Assembly: GCA_037783415.1 (NCBI GenBank)
Contig: JAZGTN010000151.1
Location: 1-64,000 of the forward strand
Length of the DNA: 64,000 nt
Direction of reading: 5' to 3'
Source: Leptasterias polaris
Lineage: Eukaryota; Echinodermata; Asteroidea; Forcipulatida; Asteriidae
Under the pieces are notes generated by a model. It ran no database searches and was not told the DNA's origin. It was given only the letters and a program-made list of their open reading frames with translations. Position numbers and translations under genes: made by a program. Position 1 is the stretch's first letter. Each line of letters begins with the position of its first letter. Shown here in pieces: positions 36,600 to 47,700 of the stretch.

Positions 36600-39500
36600 A
36601 GAGCGTGAGATCTACATGATGAAGCAGCATGCCACTAAGCGCTACATTGACGAGTTTAAGCTGGCAAGAGAAGATTGGAAGAAGAAGGAGAAGGACCGTC
36701 TGGAGGAGGAGAACATGCAGATCTTGAAGTTTGCATCAATGCAGCAAGGGAGAGAGGAGGAGAGAATGGAGAGTAAGAGAGCACAGGAGGAGGCAATGGC
36801 CGCAGTCCAGAAGAATGTAAGTAGAGGGCTCATTTAATAAGAAGAAGAATAATAACTAGTTTTTATATAGCGCTTTATCTACGAGCGTCTCATAGCGCTT
36901 ATCATTATTTATTTCCATAAAAGGTTTTGAAGGTTATGAGTTTTGTGAACCATTTATGTAAGAACAAAGTGTTAACAAGGTGTTATGGCACATTCAGCGA
37001 CCACTGCCAGACAAGCGATAAGTGTAACTACGTACATTACACAACACATGGGACCAACGGCTTTACGTCCCATCTGAAAGACAGAGCAATAATGGTCGAG
37101 TGTCTTGCTTAAGGACACAAGTGTCACGACCCTGAATTGAACCCACACTCCGCTGAACAGAAATACCAGAGCTTGAGTCCAGTGCGCTTGACTGTTCGGC
37201 TACGACACCCCTTTTAATGGAACCACTCTTCATGTTTTTTCCATGGTCCTTTCACAGACAAAGCGGGTCCAGCTAAAGTTGCCATTTCAAAGATTCGGGC
37301 ACCGAAAACCAATGGTTTACATGGAGTCGTTCATGAGCTTTTTATTTAACTTTCTATACATCAAAAGACCCTTACAAGTTGGAGCGTGATTTTTGTGCAG
37401 ATATAATCAATCTGACATTGTGTAGCCCTGTCTTTTAGTGTGGCTTGTAGCTGTTTTTACATAATTTTACCGAATTCATTTAGCGAGAGGAAAGAAGTCC
37501 TCTGTTTAGTCTTTGTATTCGGGTGTTCTTGTTCTGAACCTTTTTTTGAGCAAGGAGAACTCACATGCCTAGAATTACACAGAAGCCACAGGGGCCATGG
37601 CCTCTGTTTCCCCTGGTAGTGGCCTCGGTGCCCCTTCAAAAGTTTCTCATGGGCTTTAAGATTTTCCAATGGAAGTGCCCTTTGCCAAATTAAAATGGCC
37701 TTGCCTTGTCAATATGATCAAAGATGAAATTCCAAGCCTGAACTCGAATAACACTGTGCGTAACTTTGTTTCTCTAATAGTTGGGCGAAGATATCGCTCG
37801 CAAGCGTGCCCAGGAAGACGAGATGACCCGGGTGAGACAGGAGCTGTACCTGGAGGAGCAGGAGGAGGCAGAGAGACAGAAAGAGCGTGCCAAGATGGAG
37901 AAAGAAATACGACAGCGTCTGGACCTGCAGGGAGCAGCTGATGCTGAAGGAGCTCAGGAGACAGGCAGAGGAGCAAGAGGAAGAAGAGTTCAAGAAGCAG
38001 GTCAGTAATTGTCGCCTTATTTTCTGAGATGGAGTGGAAAGTGTTTAGCTTGAGAGGATGACTCACTTCAATATTGCATTTAATACTCCCATACTGAGCA
38101 TTAACATACTGAACATTAACATACTACACAAGACAACATTGTGAAAGCACAATCCCGGTAAGCCAAGCCAAGGCTTGTAATGGAGTGCCTTTAGAGGAGA
38201 AAACTAAAGACATGAAATATACATCAAAACAATTTATTCATCATTCTTTCCACTCTATATTTAGATGAATTTGTGCCACTGACATAATCCCTCTAGATCT
38301 GCGGGTACATATATTGGGAGAAAAGCAGAGAGGGGTTGCAAATGTTACTGGTGATGAAATTAACTCTACATTTTTGTACTTATATTTTCTATTCATTTAT
38401 GTCACCAATTTTAATCTAAACTTACAATTATTATTATACTTTTTAAAAAGATGCTTGCAAAGTTTGCTGAAGATGACCGCATCGAGCAAATGAATGCCCA
38501 GAAGCGCCGCATGAAGCAGCTTGAACACAAGAGGGCAGTAGAGAAATTGATTGACGACCGTCGCGCCCAGTTCGCCGCCGACAAGCAGCGCGACCTGGAC
38601 ATCCGCAAGGAGGAGGAGATGATGGAGAGATTGAGACAACAGATCATTGAAGAGGAGAGACAGAGACTACTCAAGGAGCATGCCTCCAAGCTGCTGGGAT
38701 ACCTTCCCAAGGTGAGTGGCAATAACAGGAAATTTATAATTGTTGCAGCTTTGCAAGAAGGTTTGAAATCTGTTGTTAATTTTAGAGTTGGTGCAGTGAA
38801 AAGTTGTTTTAAATAACTTCAGTGGTCATTTTTGCACATACTCGAAGGTTTCAGAAAGATCGGAGTCCAATTTCATAGAGCTGCTTAAGCACAAAAAGTA
38901 GCTTATCACAACAAAATTTCGCTAACCAGAATAAGGTTATCAGCCAAACTACCATGTCAGATGTACAATTTGTGACTGGTATTCTGCTCATTTCTGCTTA
39001 GCAGACAGTTGTTAAGCAATATTTTCTGCTAAAGCGGGCCCAGACCCAGTTGTGAAAACGTGCAGTTTGCAAAAGGCTAAATACAGCGCAGTTTTGTTGC
39101 GCGATAAAAATTCTCCAGAAGGACAAACAGTCTTGGCCTTGGAGCTGAAGAAATGTGTGAGAAAAGACATTGGAGAAATGTTGGCCTTGCCCAAGAAACA
39201 TACAGAATAGCAAAGTACAAAAAAGATGACAGGAGGGCAACTAGACGAGCACGAAGAACAGCAGAATTATTATCATGGGGGGAAAAATGAGTGTATGAAG
39301 GGAGCATGCAAGTACGAGCAGTCAATCTTGGGAAGGACACAATAAAATTGCCCAACGAAAGAACAAATCAAGTTTTTCATACGCATTTTGCATTCATGTC
39401 TTTTTTATGTCTTTTATCGGGCATGATATTTGTTCCTTGGGAAAAAAGTAGGAACATTTGATAGAGTACAATGGCCGACGTACATGTAGACATGGTGTAG

Positions 39501-39843
39501 GCTTTAATAGGATGTTTAATCACAATTTGTCTGATTTTTGCAAGGGAAACAAATCGGAAATCAGACTAAAGTAGGAGGGATATCGTGCATGTTTTATACT
39601 TCTGCTACCATGGTTGGTGACAACATGGAGTGTTTAGTATATCATGGAGATTGCCTAAAACCTAAAAGCAAAACAAATCATCCATTGAAAATGAATCTCT
39701 CTAACTCCGTCTTTCTTTTGGATGTTCTTGGTAAACAGGGCGTCATCAGGGATCAAAAAGACCTGGAGCTGTTTGATGATGAGTTCAAGAGGAAATACAC
39801 CGAGCGACAACGAGACTTCTTCTCAGACGAAGGTTGGGAATAG
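36600..39843 (+). CDS. MNS1: MNS1 C-terminal half (meiosis-specific nuclear structural protein 1), frameshifted
   Basis: MNS1 is a coiled-coil protein of motile-cilium axonemes (a microtubule inner protein partner) needed for sperm flagella and left-right asymmetry. Four exons are seen: 36600-36816, 37781-38000, 38451-38711 and 39739-39843, all with GT/AG borders. The third exon is diagnostic, opening MLAKFAEDDRIEQMNAQK and ending LLKEHASKLLGYLPK. The last exon reads GVIRDQKDLELFDDEF and stops at TAG 39841. The segment is almost wholly E/K/R/Q-rich coiled coil, as in the family. All exon borders are phase 0, yet the second exon is 220 bases long. Its frame breaks near 37930, after RQRLDLQ. 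The following frame reads REQLMLKELRRQAEEQ and returns in phase for the next exon, which fits loss of 2 bases in an AGAG. About 265 of the family's roughly 490 residues are present. Exons for the N-terminal half were not found. Confidence 0.85.
36838..37211 (-). repeat. Near full-length tRNA-derived SINE with LINE-type tail
   Basis: On the minus strand it starts GGTGTCGTAGCCGAACAGTC (A-box-like), then has GGGTTCAATTCAGGG (B-box-like), with spacing of a Leu-type tRNA. The central block CTTAAGCAAGACACT is common in animal SINEs. It ends AGCGCTATATAAAAAC plus a (TTA/TTC)n tail, the same style of 3' end as the LINE at 31945. TTTAAT occurs on both flanks as a possible short target duplication. It sits in the intron directly after the first visible MNS1 exon. 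Confidence 0.75.
37564..37740 (+). repeat. CAGGCCTGG-family inverted-repeat element in an MNS1 intron
   Basis: The ends TGCCTAGAATT and AAATTCCAAGCCTG are degenerate inverted repeats. It shares the block GGAAGTGCCCTTTGC with the copies at 40942 and 47721. It stops 40 bases before the second MNS1 exon. Confidence 0.65.
38866..39050. repeat. Dispersed repeat, related copies at 28311 and 55148
   Basis: It contains CCAATTTCATAGAGCTGCTT followed by the shared block GCTAACCAGAATAAGGTTAT and CAGCCAAACTACCATGTCAG, then CTGCTCATTTCTGCTTA. It ends near GCGGGCCCAGACCC. It lies in the last MNS1 intron. Confidence 0.55.
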
Positions 39844-39965
39844 AAAATCGCTTTCAAAAAATAATGTTGAGAACTTTTCACAAAGTATGTCATGTTGGCA
39901 TTTATATCATTGGCGGGGAAAGGTGGGCAAACAAGGGTGAAAAATGTGATGGGCAAACAAGGGTG

Positions 39966-40045
39966 AACAATAATAATATTAATAATACTGGGTTCTTACA
40001 TAGCGCTTTTTATCACACCCCTAGGGGCGTATCAAAGCGCTCAGT
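39966..40045 (-). repeat. SINE/LINE 3' tail fragment
   Basis: An (AAT)n run followed by TACATAGCGCTTTTTATCAC matches, on the minus strand, the AGCGCTATATAA-plus-(ATT)n tail of the SINE at 36838. Confidence 0.5.
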
Positions 40046-40210
40046 ATTTTGTTCTGCAAGGTATGTGGAGCTACGTTTTTGAAGTATGTGGTAGGCAAAA
40101 CAAATATTGCAATGGAGTGAACTGAGTTTTCCTTCAAAAGTACACGGTATATTGTGCTAAACTATCAAGAATTCTTAATTTTGCTTTACTAAGGGAATAA
40201 TAGAGTAGGG

Positions 40211-40328
40211 GACAAGGTCTTAAGTGGCCGTTTAAAACTGGCAGGGTCCTGGCTGTGGGATATAGGACTGAGCCAAATTGCACGGCCATGACCCTGCCAG
40301 GTTTTAAACAGCGGTTTTAGACGAAGTC
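40211..40328. repeat. 118-bp fold-back element
   Basis: The left arm starts GACAAGGTCTTAAGTGGC and includes ACTGGCAGGGTC. The right arm has GACCCTGCCAGG and ends GACGAAGTC. The arms are imperfect reverse complements of about 38 bp. Confidence 0.6.
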
Positions 40329-40941
40329 ATTACATTTTTATTCCCATTTATAAATACCCTTTTTGTTAAACAGTGTAATAATGTAGGACAATCTGTACAA
40401 ATTTTCAATTCCTGTGCAACCCTCAGGCTCAAGAAGTGGCAGGTTGCATGCACTAATAGATTTTACATTGAGTATTGATTGCTTTATAAATGCGTAAACT
40501 AGCGTCCGTGTAAGGTAGTGCGCCAACACTCGTATGGCTATTTATAACCACAGAGTGCGCGCTCACAGCTACAGTTACGAGCTGTTTCAAACCGGTCTTA
40601 AATGTGACCACCTTCCAAACGAATACCAAATTCATAATGTGCCTCTTTATAAAAACCAAGTGTACTCAAGGATATTAAGATTTATTTTTCATCAGATGTT
40701 GTTGAGTATTTATTGTGACATACTTTATATTGTAATATGTGGTATAAATGATCCGTATTCTTTAGAATTGATGTGTATTAACTCACTGAGATGTCTGTGC
40801 AAGTGTACTTTGATTTGATTAACAGTTGTTACCCTGTCAGCTTGTCAGCTTTTGGGAAGTTCAAGGGTTGGAAAAAATAACAAGCTTTCTGTAACTTCAA
40901 GATTGGAAGAGGATTGGTATCAAGGGAATATGCTTAGCTGT

Positions 40942-41081
40942 CAGGCCTGTAATTACACGGAGAGGCCATGTAGGCCTCGATTGTCTTGTCTTGGGTGCCC
41001 CTTCCAAAAGTTTTCCAATGGAAGTGCCCTTTGCAAAATGAAAATGGCCTTGCCCTCTCTAAAGATGAAATTCCAGGCCTG
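40942..41081 (+). repeat. CAGGCCTGG-family inverted-repeat element
   Basis: It starts CAGGCCTGTAATTAC and ends AAATTCCAGGCCTG, with internal GGAAGTGCCCTTTGC. This is the copy with the cleanest ends. Confidence 0.7.
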
Positions 41082-41253
41082 TCTTTTTATTTTTTGTAAT
41101 CACCTAAACAGGAGATTTTTATTAACACAGATAACATGGTGAAATGAGATGCCATTCATACTGAGGATTTCATCATCAAGGATAAAGACAAATATTGGGT
41201 TTTAACTTACAGCAATGTGATAAACACTATGTACTCCGGTGGTTTCTCTGCAG

Positions 41254-41487
41254 GGGCCAATTTCATAGAGATGCGCTTAACGGCTGATTTTGTGCTTACT
41301 GCGCGAAAAGGCATGCTAGCCTTCCAGTGCTTACTGTATGAAGTTACAATGCAAACCCGAAGTGAAAGCGCTGGCCGCCTAATTTTCTTGCTAACCTGTG
41401 AAATACGCTTACGCTTTAAGCAAATTTGTCTGCTACAGTTAGCACAAAAATTTGCTTACCATTAAGCAGCGCTATGAAATTTGGCCC
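41254..41487. repeat. Fold-back element, GGCCCAATTTCAT family
   Basis: The left end GGGGCCAATTTCATAGAG and right end GCGCTATGAAATTTGGCCC pair as inverted repeats. The interior is rich in GCTTA/TAAGC. Confidence 0.65.
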
Positions 41488-41519
41488 AGAACAGGGAAAA
41501 CATAAGATACAGGCATACT

Positions 41520-41582
41520 ACTTGAGTGAGATTCGAACCTCACCATTATAGAGCAAACATCCTACCACTAGACCACCAAGCA
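41520..41582 (-). pseudogene. tRNA-Gly-like pseudogene or SINE head
   Basis: The minus strand reads CTTGGTGGTCTAGTGGTAGG (acceptor and D-arm region like tRNA-Gly or tRNA-Glu), then a perfect T arm GTGAGGTTCGAATCTCAC and CAAG pairing with CTTG. At about 63 nt it is too short and its anticodon arm does not fold, so it should not be a functional tRNA. Confidence 0.45.
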
Positions 41583-41589
41583 GGTGTCA

Positions 41590-44020
41590 AGAGGCCAATT
41601 TGTATTCTGTCATTAGCAACGGATACAGCAACAATTTAATAGAAGTCATAATTACATTGAGTATAATGACAATTATCATTGGGTGTTACCCTACTAATGT
41701 GGGATAAGCATTGTATACTAAAAAAAACTTTAAAATTCGGTTTGGTTTGTTTGGCAAGGAACCAGTCACAATGTTCATTATGTTATATTTTGGCTGGTAA
41801 GCTACATGTCCATGTATTTTTGCCAAGCAAGATTGTGAACTTTGTTGCATGTTAAATTTCAACATCTGGAAAGCAGTCATCCAAGTTCCATGATTCACTT
41901 TAAAATTTAGACTAAAAATGAAGGCTTGGTTCTCCCTAATAGACTGGTGCTGTTCAATGATAAGAAGTCCGGAGACCATAGATAGTGTATCCATGTTTTT
42001 ATCAGAATTGATCGACATAAACAACAAAAGGTGCATACAAGAAATCCATCCATAATCAACAGCATTGTATATAAATATTAAAACCTCAATACAAGAAGGT
42101 TTTAAACTTCCTCTATATTATGCACAAGTGTTCAGAAATATTTTGCTGATAGTAAATAAAAAAGCATAATTCAGTACGATGTTAAATGATTATTACTGTC
42201 TGATTATTTCCCTGCCGAGAAGAGAGGGCAAGTGACGTGAGACATCTCCAAAGAAACATTTGGTGCTGGATATGTGGCAAGGTGTTACCCTCTCCCTCCT
42301 ATTGTGTCTTCATTGTGTTCTGGGAATCTCGGGAATTCTTTGACGGAATGGGCGGTTGGGTTACTTCTGTACAAGAGGAAACGAGGGGGGCGGACACCCT
42401 TTGCCACAATGTCGGACATGGTATACACAGAAAACTTCAAATCCTGACAAAAGGAATAAAGATGGGGATGAAATGTACATTGATTTATTGTTGACATTTT
42501 CCATGACATTTGATGACCAATTTAGACTGAAAACAAGCAAAATGGATAAACGCGTACAACCTCTTTTATGTGGTTGGGGATTTCACAAACCAAAAGCACA
42601 TACTGAACAAAAAGATGACTGAAGCAAAGTCTAGGTTTGTTTCAAATTCGACATGGCCCTTTTTGGAACCCATAATCGGCTTAGGCTCTTGCTTGGGCTC
42701 CATAAGTAACTTGAAACCATACCGAGTTCCAAGTCTGTAGTCATGTTTTCTTTGTCTGTCTGATACAGTATTGCCTGAAATAGATAGCGCCCTCTTGTGG
42801 ATTAATCGGTTTGTACACACCCTAATAGTCCAACAGTGGAAGGAATAATATTCTCAAATGCCTTTGATGTAATGAATATTCTAATTTAAATGTCTATACT
42901 ACAGGATATAGTACAGAAATACAATATTAGTGGACATGCCATTACATTCTGCCGCTGCTCAGTAACTCAATAATGCAGCTTTCGAATAAAAAAAACATCA
43001 AAGTTCAGGTTTTTAAATTCCAATTAAAAATAAATACGTTGAAAGAGAACTATTAGGCGATTCCATTCGAACCATAGGTAAAAAGTTTTTTTTGTCTAGT
43101 AAGAATCAGAGTTTTTTTGTTCGGTGAATGTTCTCAAGGGAAGGTATACGTTTGGTAATCACTCTTAAAATTAATGGCAACAAAAACCTATTGGTTAGAA
43201 GCCTACAGCAGTTTTCGACAGTATAAAGCATTTTGAGAAACTTTTGCAGTTATGTGGTTATGTACCAAAAAAAATCAGTTTCTATGCCCCCAAATTTGAA
43301 TCTGAGAAACAGTTCTATAACTTATAAGAAACGTTTCTCAGATTGTGTATTCCATTAAGGGATTTTTATTCCTGCATGGACATATTCGCTCCAGTTTTTT
43401 TACTACGTCTCTAAAACGCAACCACCTTTTGATACAAAATGTTCACAGGTTAGTTTGATTGTATATATCTACATTTGTATCGGAATAAAACAATCGAATG
43501 GTTACAAAAACCAAAGTCATACTTTTCCTTTGGTGAAGCGGACATTTCCTTAAATAACGCCTTTACTCTTTGGAATACTTTTCATGGTTACTTTACACAC
43601 CAGTTGCACCTATCCTGTCCTTCATTTTCGGATTATAAATGTACACAAAGAAAAGCATATTAAGGGGGAAACCCAGGCCCAAACCCCATTTCGGATGATG
43701 TTATTAATATCACACCCTGTAACTTGCCTCCAGGTCAAACAAAAAATAGGGAACAAGTGTAACACAGAAATTAAATGTAAAAGTAATGATGTGTAGTGCA
43801 AGTAATGTAAGATGTATTTTTTTCAAGACTTGCTCGCCCGTCCCCCCTACTTTTCAGTAGCGATCGACGCCCTTGACTTTATCCATGTCTAATGCTGTTG
43901 TATACCCAAGAGTGCCCACTATTAAATACAAGTACTCTGGGACTGGCATGACTGGCAAACTTACCTCTTTGTAACAGGAACAATATTATAAGAGGACACC
44001 AAAAAAACAAAGCAAAAATG
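41590..44020. other. Non-coding gap between MNS1 and VPS72
   Basis: AT-rich, with no recognised exon on either strand. A degenerate relative of the TTAA MITE at 63345 starts at about 43139 (GGTATACGTTTGGTAATCAC) and fades by 43345. A GCGCCCTCTTGTGG motif at about 42788 recurs in diverged form near 62025. Sequence at 44040-44090 is a reverse-strand relative of 49733-49795 (AGTCAACCCTC with GAGAGCACT), a further dispersed repeat. Confidence 0.45.
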
Positions 44021-44194
44021 AGGGTACTCTTTATTAAAGCAGAACCTCTTTACAACAGTGCTCTCAGCGAGGGTTGACTGTAAATGCCATGCCTCTTAAG
44101 CTGTAAATTGCATTGTTTTTTGTAGAAATGCAAAATAAACAATTCTAAAAACAATGACTGCAGTCAAGGCATACACAAAGCTGACTTCCCAAGC

Positions 44195-44200
44195 TTTATT
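44195..44200 (-). terminator. Possible VPS72 poly(A) signal
   Basis: TTTATT on the plus strand reads AATAAA in the VPS72 sense, about 500 bases past the stop. A second one lies at 44030-44035. Either would end a 3' UTR of ordinary length. The choice cannot be made without transcript data. Confidence 0.35.
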
Positions 44201-44701
44201 TTGATCACAACTTAACAAAGATAATTTTAAGGCCACACAGTGTGTTGTAACTAATACCAATGCATTATTGGTAGTTTAATCGGAAATGTCAATAAAAAGT
44301 CTTAAATCGACCCAGGACACTAAGTATTAACAAAAACTTGGCTATCCTCTACTGATAACATTTTCCTCTCAGCAAATATGAGATTTCTTCTGACAATCTT
44401 AGATCTTCCATCCTACCCTGGCCCTTTAATCAAGTTCACAGAATGGTTTGTGTCAAAAGAAGGGGGGACAAAAATCCCAAAACAACAAACAAACAGCCAA
44501 CACTTTAGTTCTCCTCTTGGTTGCAGTTCCAATTCTTATTTTCGCTCCAAGACTCCAGTTGAAGCTGACACTTTCCCAATCTAAGCCTTGGCTTACATGT
44601 ATAAGGATAGATCCACTTTAAGAAAAAAAGTGCACTTCCATGAGAAACATGAAGTATCTTTGAAAGTATTTAGCAAAACTCCCTAACTTGTTGAAATGTC
44701 A

Positions 44702-47700
44702 TCAGTTTGCTTTTAGTTGAACCTTCCGCTTCTTACTGTCCACCTGGGACTCGAGTTCACTCTCATAGGCCTCACGGATGACCTTAAACGCCCGTTTATT
44801 TGCATAGGGAATGTTTGTGATAGGGTCCAAGTACATGGCACGTTGTCTGGTCACAGGACATAGCTGTTTCGAAGGCGGGCGATTCTTGTTCTTGGGGAAG
44901 TACTTTTTGAAGATTGCCTCCTCGCTGAAGGTGATGAAATTTCTTGAGCAACGCTGTGTGGGCTGTGGTGGATGGATGTCCGTACTACGGGAAAGGACAA
45001 ACACAGTATAATTCAGCTTTATCAAACACAAAAATGCATTTAAAACCTTTTTTCAAAAGCTGTCTTTTTGGGGTATATCTTTTGTATAGAAAACCCTTTA
45101 CCTTCACATGAATATAATTTATGCAAAGTATTAGCACATCTATTTTTCAATTCAATTTATCTTGGCTTATCGTACCATTTAAAATAACTGGACTAAAGTC
45201 AGAAGACATGTCAAGTTTACAAAGATAAAATTCTACAGTAAAAATGGCAGATTAAGAACGTGTTGAGTTATAAAAAGGTTACCACAGAAATGTTTTGTAA
45301 ATAAATAAAAATACAAAACAATATTCAAAATGATGAAAATGGGAATTCATGTTAAGGACAGATAGTACAAATTCAATTAGATAAGTTTAATGAAGACCAT
45401 GTGGATGATATTGAATGGACAAACAGTAAGCAGGTTAAAGATTTCAAGTTCTCTTAAAACCAGTTCTCTGCAGAATTAAAACTTCCTTTCCTGTTACCCA
45501 TAAATGATTATTTTCATTAAAAAAAAGAATTGTTTGTTGTTGCTAGCCATGAATAGTTCATTTTGTCAATAAAACTCTGTTTGGACACCAATATTAAGAC
45601 ATTTTCTCATTGACATATTGTATTTGTTTTTACTGTGGTGTTTCTGAAGCATAATCAGACCAATGGAAAGCTGTTATGTAATGGCCGATCATGCAGCCAC
45701 GCCCAGTCGGACATCCGGGAGAGAGATGAAAGGCCTTATGACAACACAGTATAAACCGTCTTTACAAAATATTGGCTGGTGCGTGAAAGGAACACGACAA
45801 AGGCATTAAGCATAAATCCATCCCAAAAGTAAATCTGTTCATTGTTTGTGGTGTCTTTTGACTGGGGCCTCGCAACCAAGACTACAGAGACTTCATGAAA
45901 CAGTTGCCTATTGACGCGCAATCCCCCACAGTGCCACAAAACATATGACGTGTTGACATGACTACCGCTAAACACGCTAAGAAACTTGAATGCTATTTAT
46001 AAGGCCGCCACTGCCTGTTGTGTAAAGAGTTGTGCATTATTGTGTCCTCCAAAGTAAACTTATTAAGACCTTACCTTACTACAGTACTGTCATCCCTGCT
46101 ATGTCTTAACTTGTCCCTTACAATCTCAGGCATTATCATTGAGTGGAATCGGATGAACGGACCCTTGACGGTTTGCTTGTGAAACTTGGTCTTCTTCTTT
46201 TCAGCTTCCAATTTGCGGTACATCTCTGCAGGCATATAAAGAGAAAATGGATGTACTTTTAAAAGCGCATGGACAACATTGGTAAAATGTCAAAGACCAG
46301 TATTCACACCTTGTGTGACCCAACATTTACATGAAATCACAAATGGAAACTTTTAAGCTCAATCGGCCACTGGAGTCACAAGAAAAATTGTGAAACAAAA
46401 CCCTTGTAAGTTTTCAATGTTTTCAAACATCGAGTTTTGATCTCCCAAGATCAAAACTAACTGTTTTACATTTAAATGTTTCAAGGGAAATTTTCCACCA
46501 TGACCATATTTATATCATGTCATGTATTAGTTACATGCAAGTGCAAATCAGCAAACATTAACTTTTGTTCAAAATCACCATTGTTGTGCACACCCAAAAA
46601 GGTAGTGAACAAAATATTCCTCAACGGCATGTGATCAAGACAACACAGCCCCTTTAAAGTGGGACATAGTCTGAGCCCAATTTCATAAAGCAGTGAGGCA
46701 GGAAATACTTGTGTAAGAATGGTATCAGTTAAACAAAATGAGCTGGGTACCATTCACAAGTAATGTACATCATAAGAAATAAAGAAAAACTAACATTATG
46801 AGCAGCTTGATAAGACTTTTTTTTAATGAATATGAAATCAGTCGTAAATTATATGAACACTGGGACCAAATGATGAGACAGTGATATGGAAAAGAAATAA
46901 CAAGAGATTCACAGTGCAAATACAATTGTATCTTTTTAAACACACTTCAAGATACAACAAAAATAAAAAATTGCAACAAATAAATTGCAAATACAAATTA
47001 TGAGCGGCCAAATATTACTTGTTTGAGCGAATATGAAAACACAGTCATATAAACAAGATATAAGCACTGGGATCAAAAGAGAAAGTAATATTGGAGATAA
47101 ATAACAAGAGATTAACAGCAAACACAGTTACTTTTCTGTAAGCATGCTTCAAAATACAAGTATAAAACTCTACAAACAATGGCAACATAAATTTTCAAAA
47201 TACACCAAAGAAAAAATGAAATTTTGAGTAGTTCAACATAAGTCACCAGAGACAAGTATGAACAAAAACATTGGCAACATCAACTTTAAAATACACAGAA
47301 GAAAAGAATGAAATTATGAGTAGCTCCAAATTTGTCACCAGTAACAATTACGAAATTGCAAAAAATAACACAGGAATATTTGCTGGTGACTTGTGACACA
47401 GTTCTTGATTGAAACATTTGCTTGAATTTTTAATGCGTTTCAATGAGCCATGAGCATACACTGTACTCACGTAAAGATATCAGGTTCTTTTCTTCAGTCA
47501 CCCTGGCTTCATCCAGCAGCTCCTCTTGTGTCAATCGCCGAACCTCAGGCCGGCTGCGATTAGCGATCGATATGCGATTGATCTCTGCACGCTCTTCCCT
47601 CTCCTTCAGCCGTATCTGGAACTCTGTGCCCTTCAGGACAGTGGACCTTCGACTTGATTTGCGCACTGTAATCGAAAGAAAACAAATACGATAAAATTTG

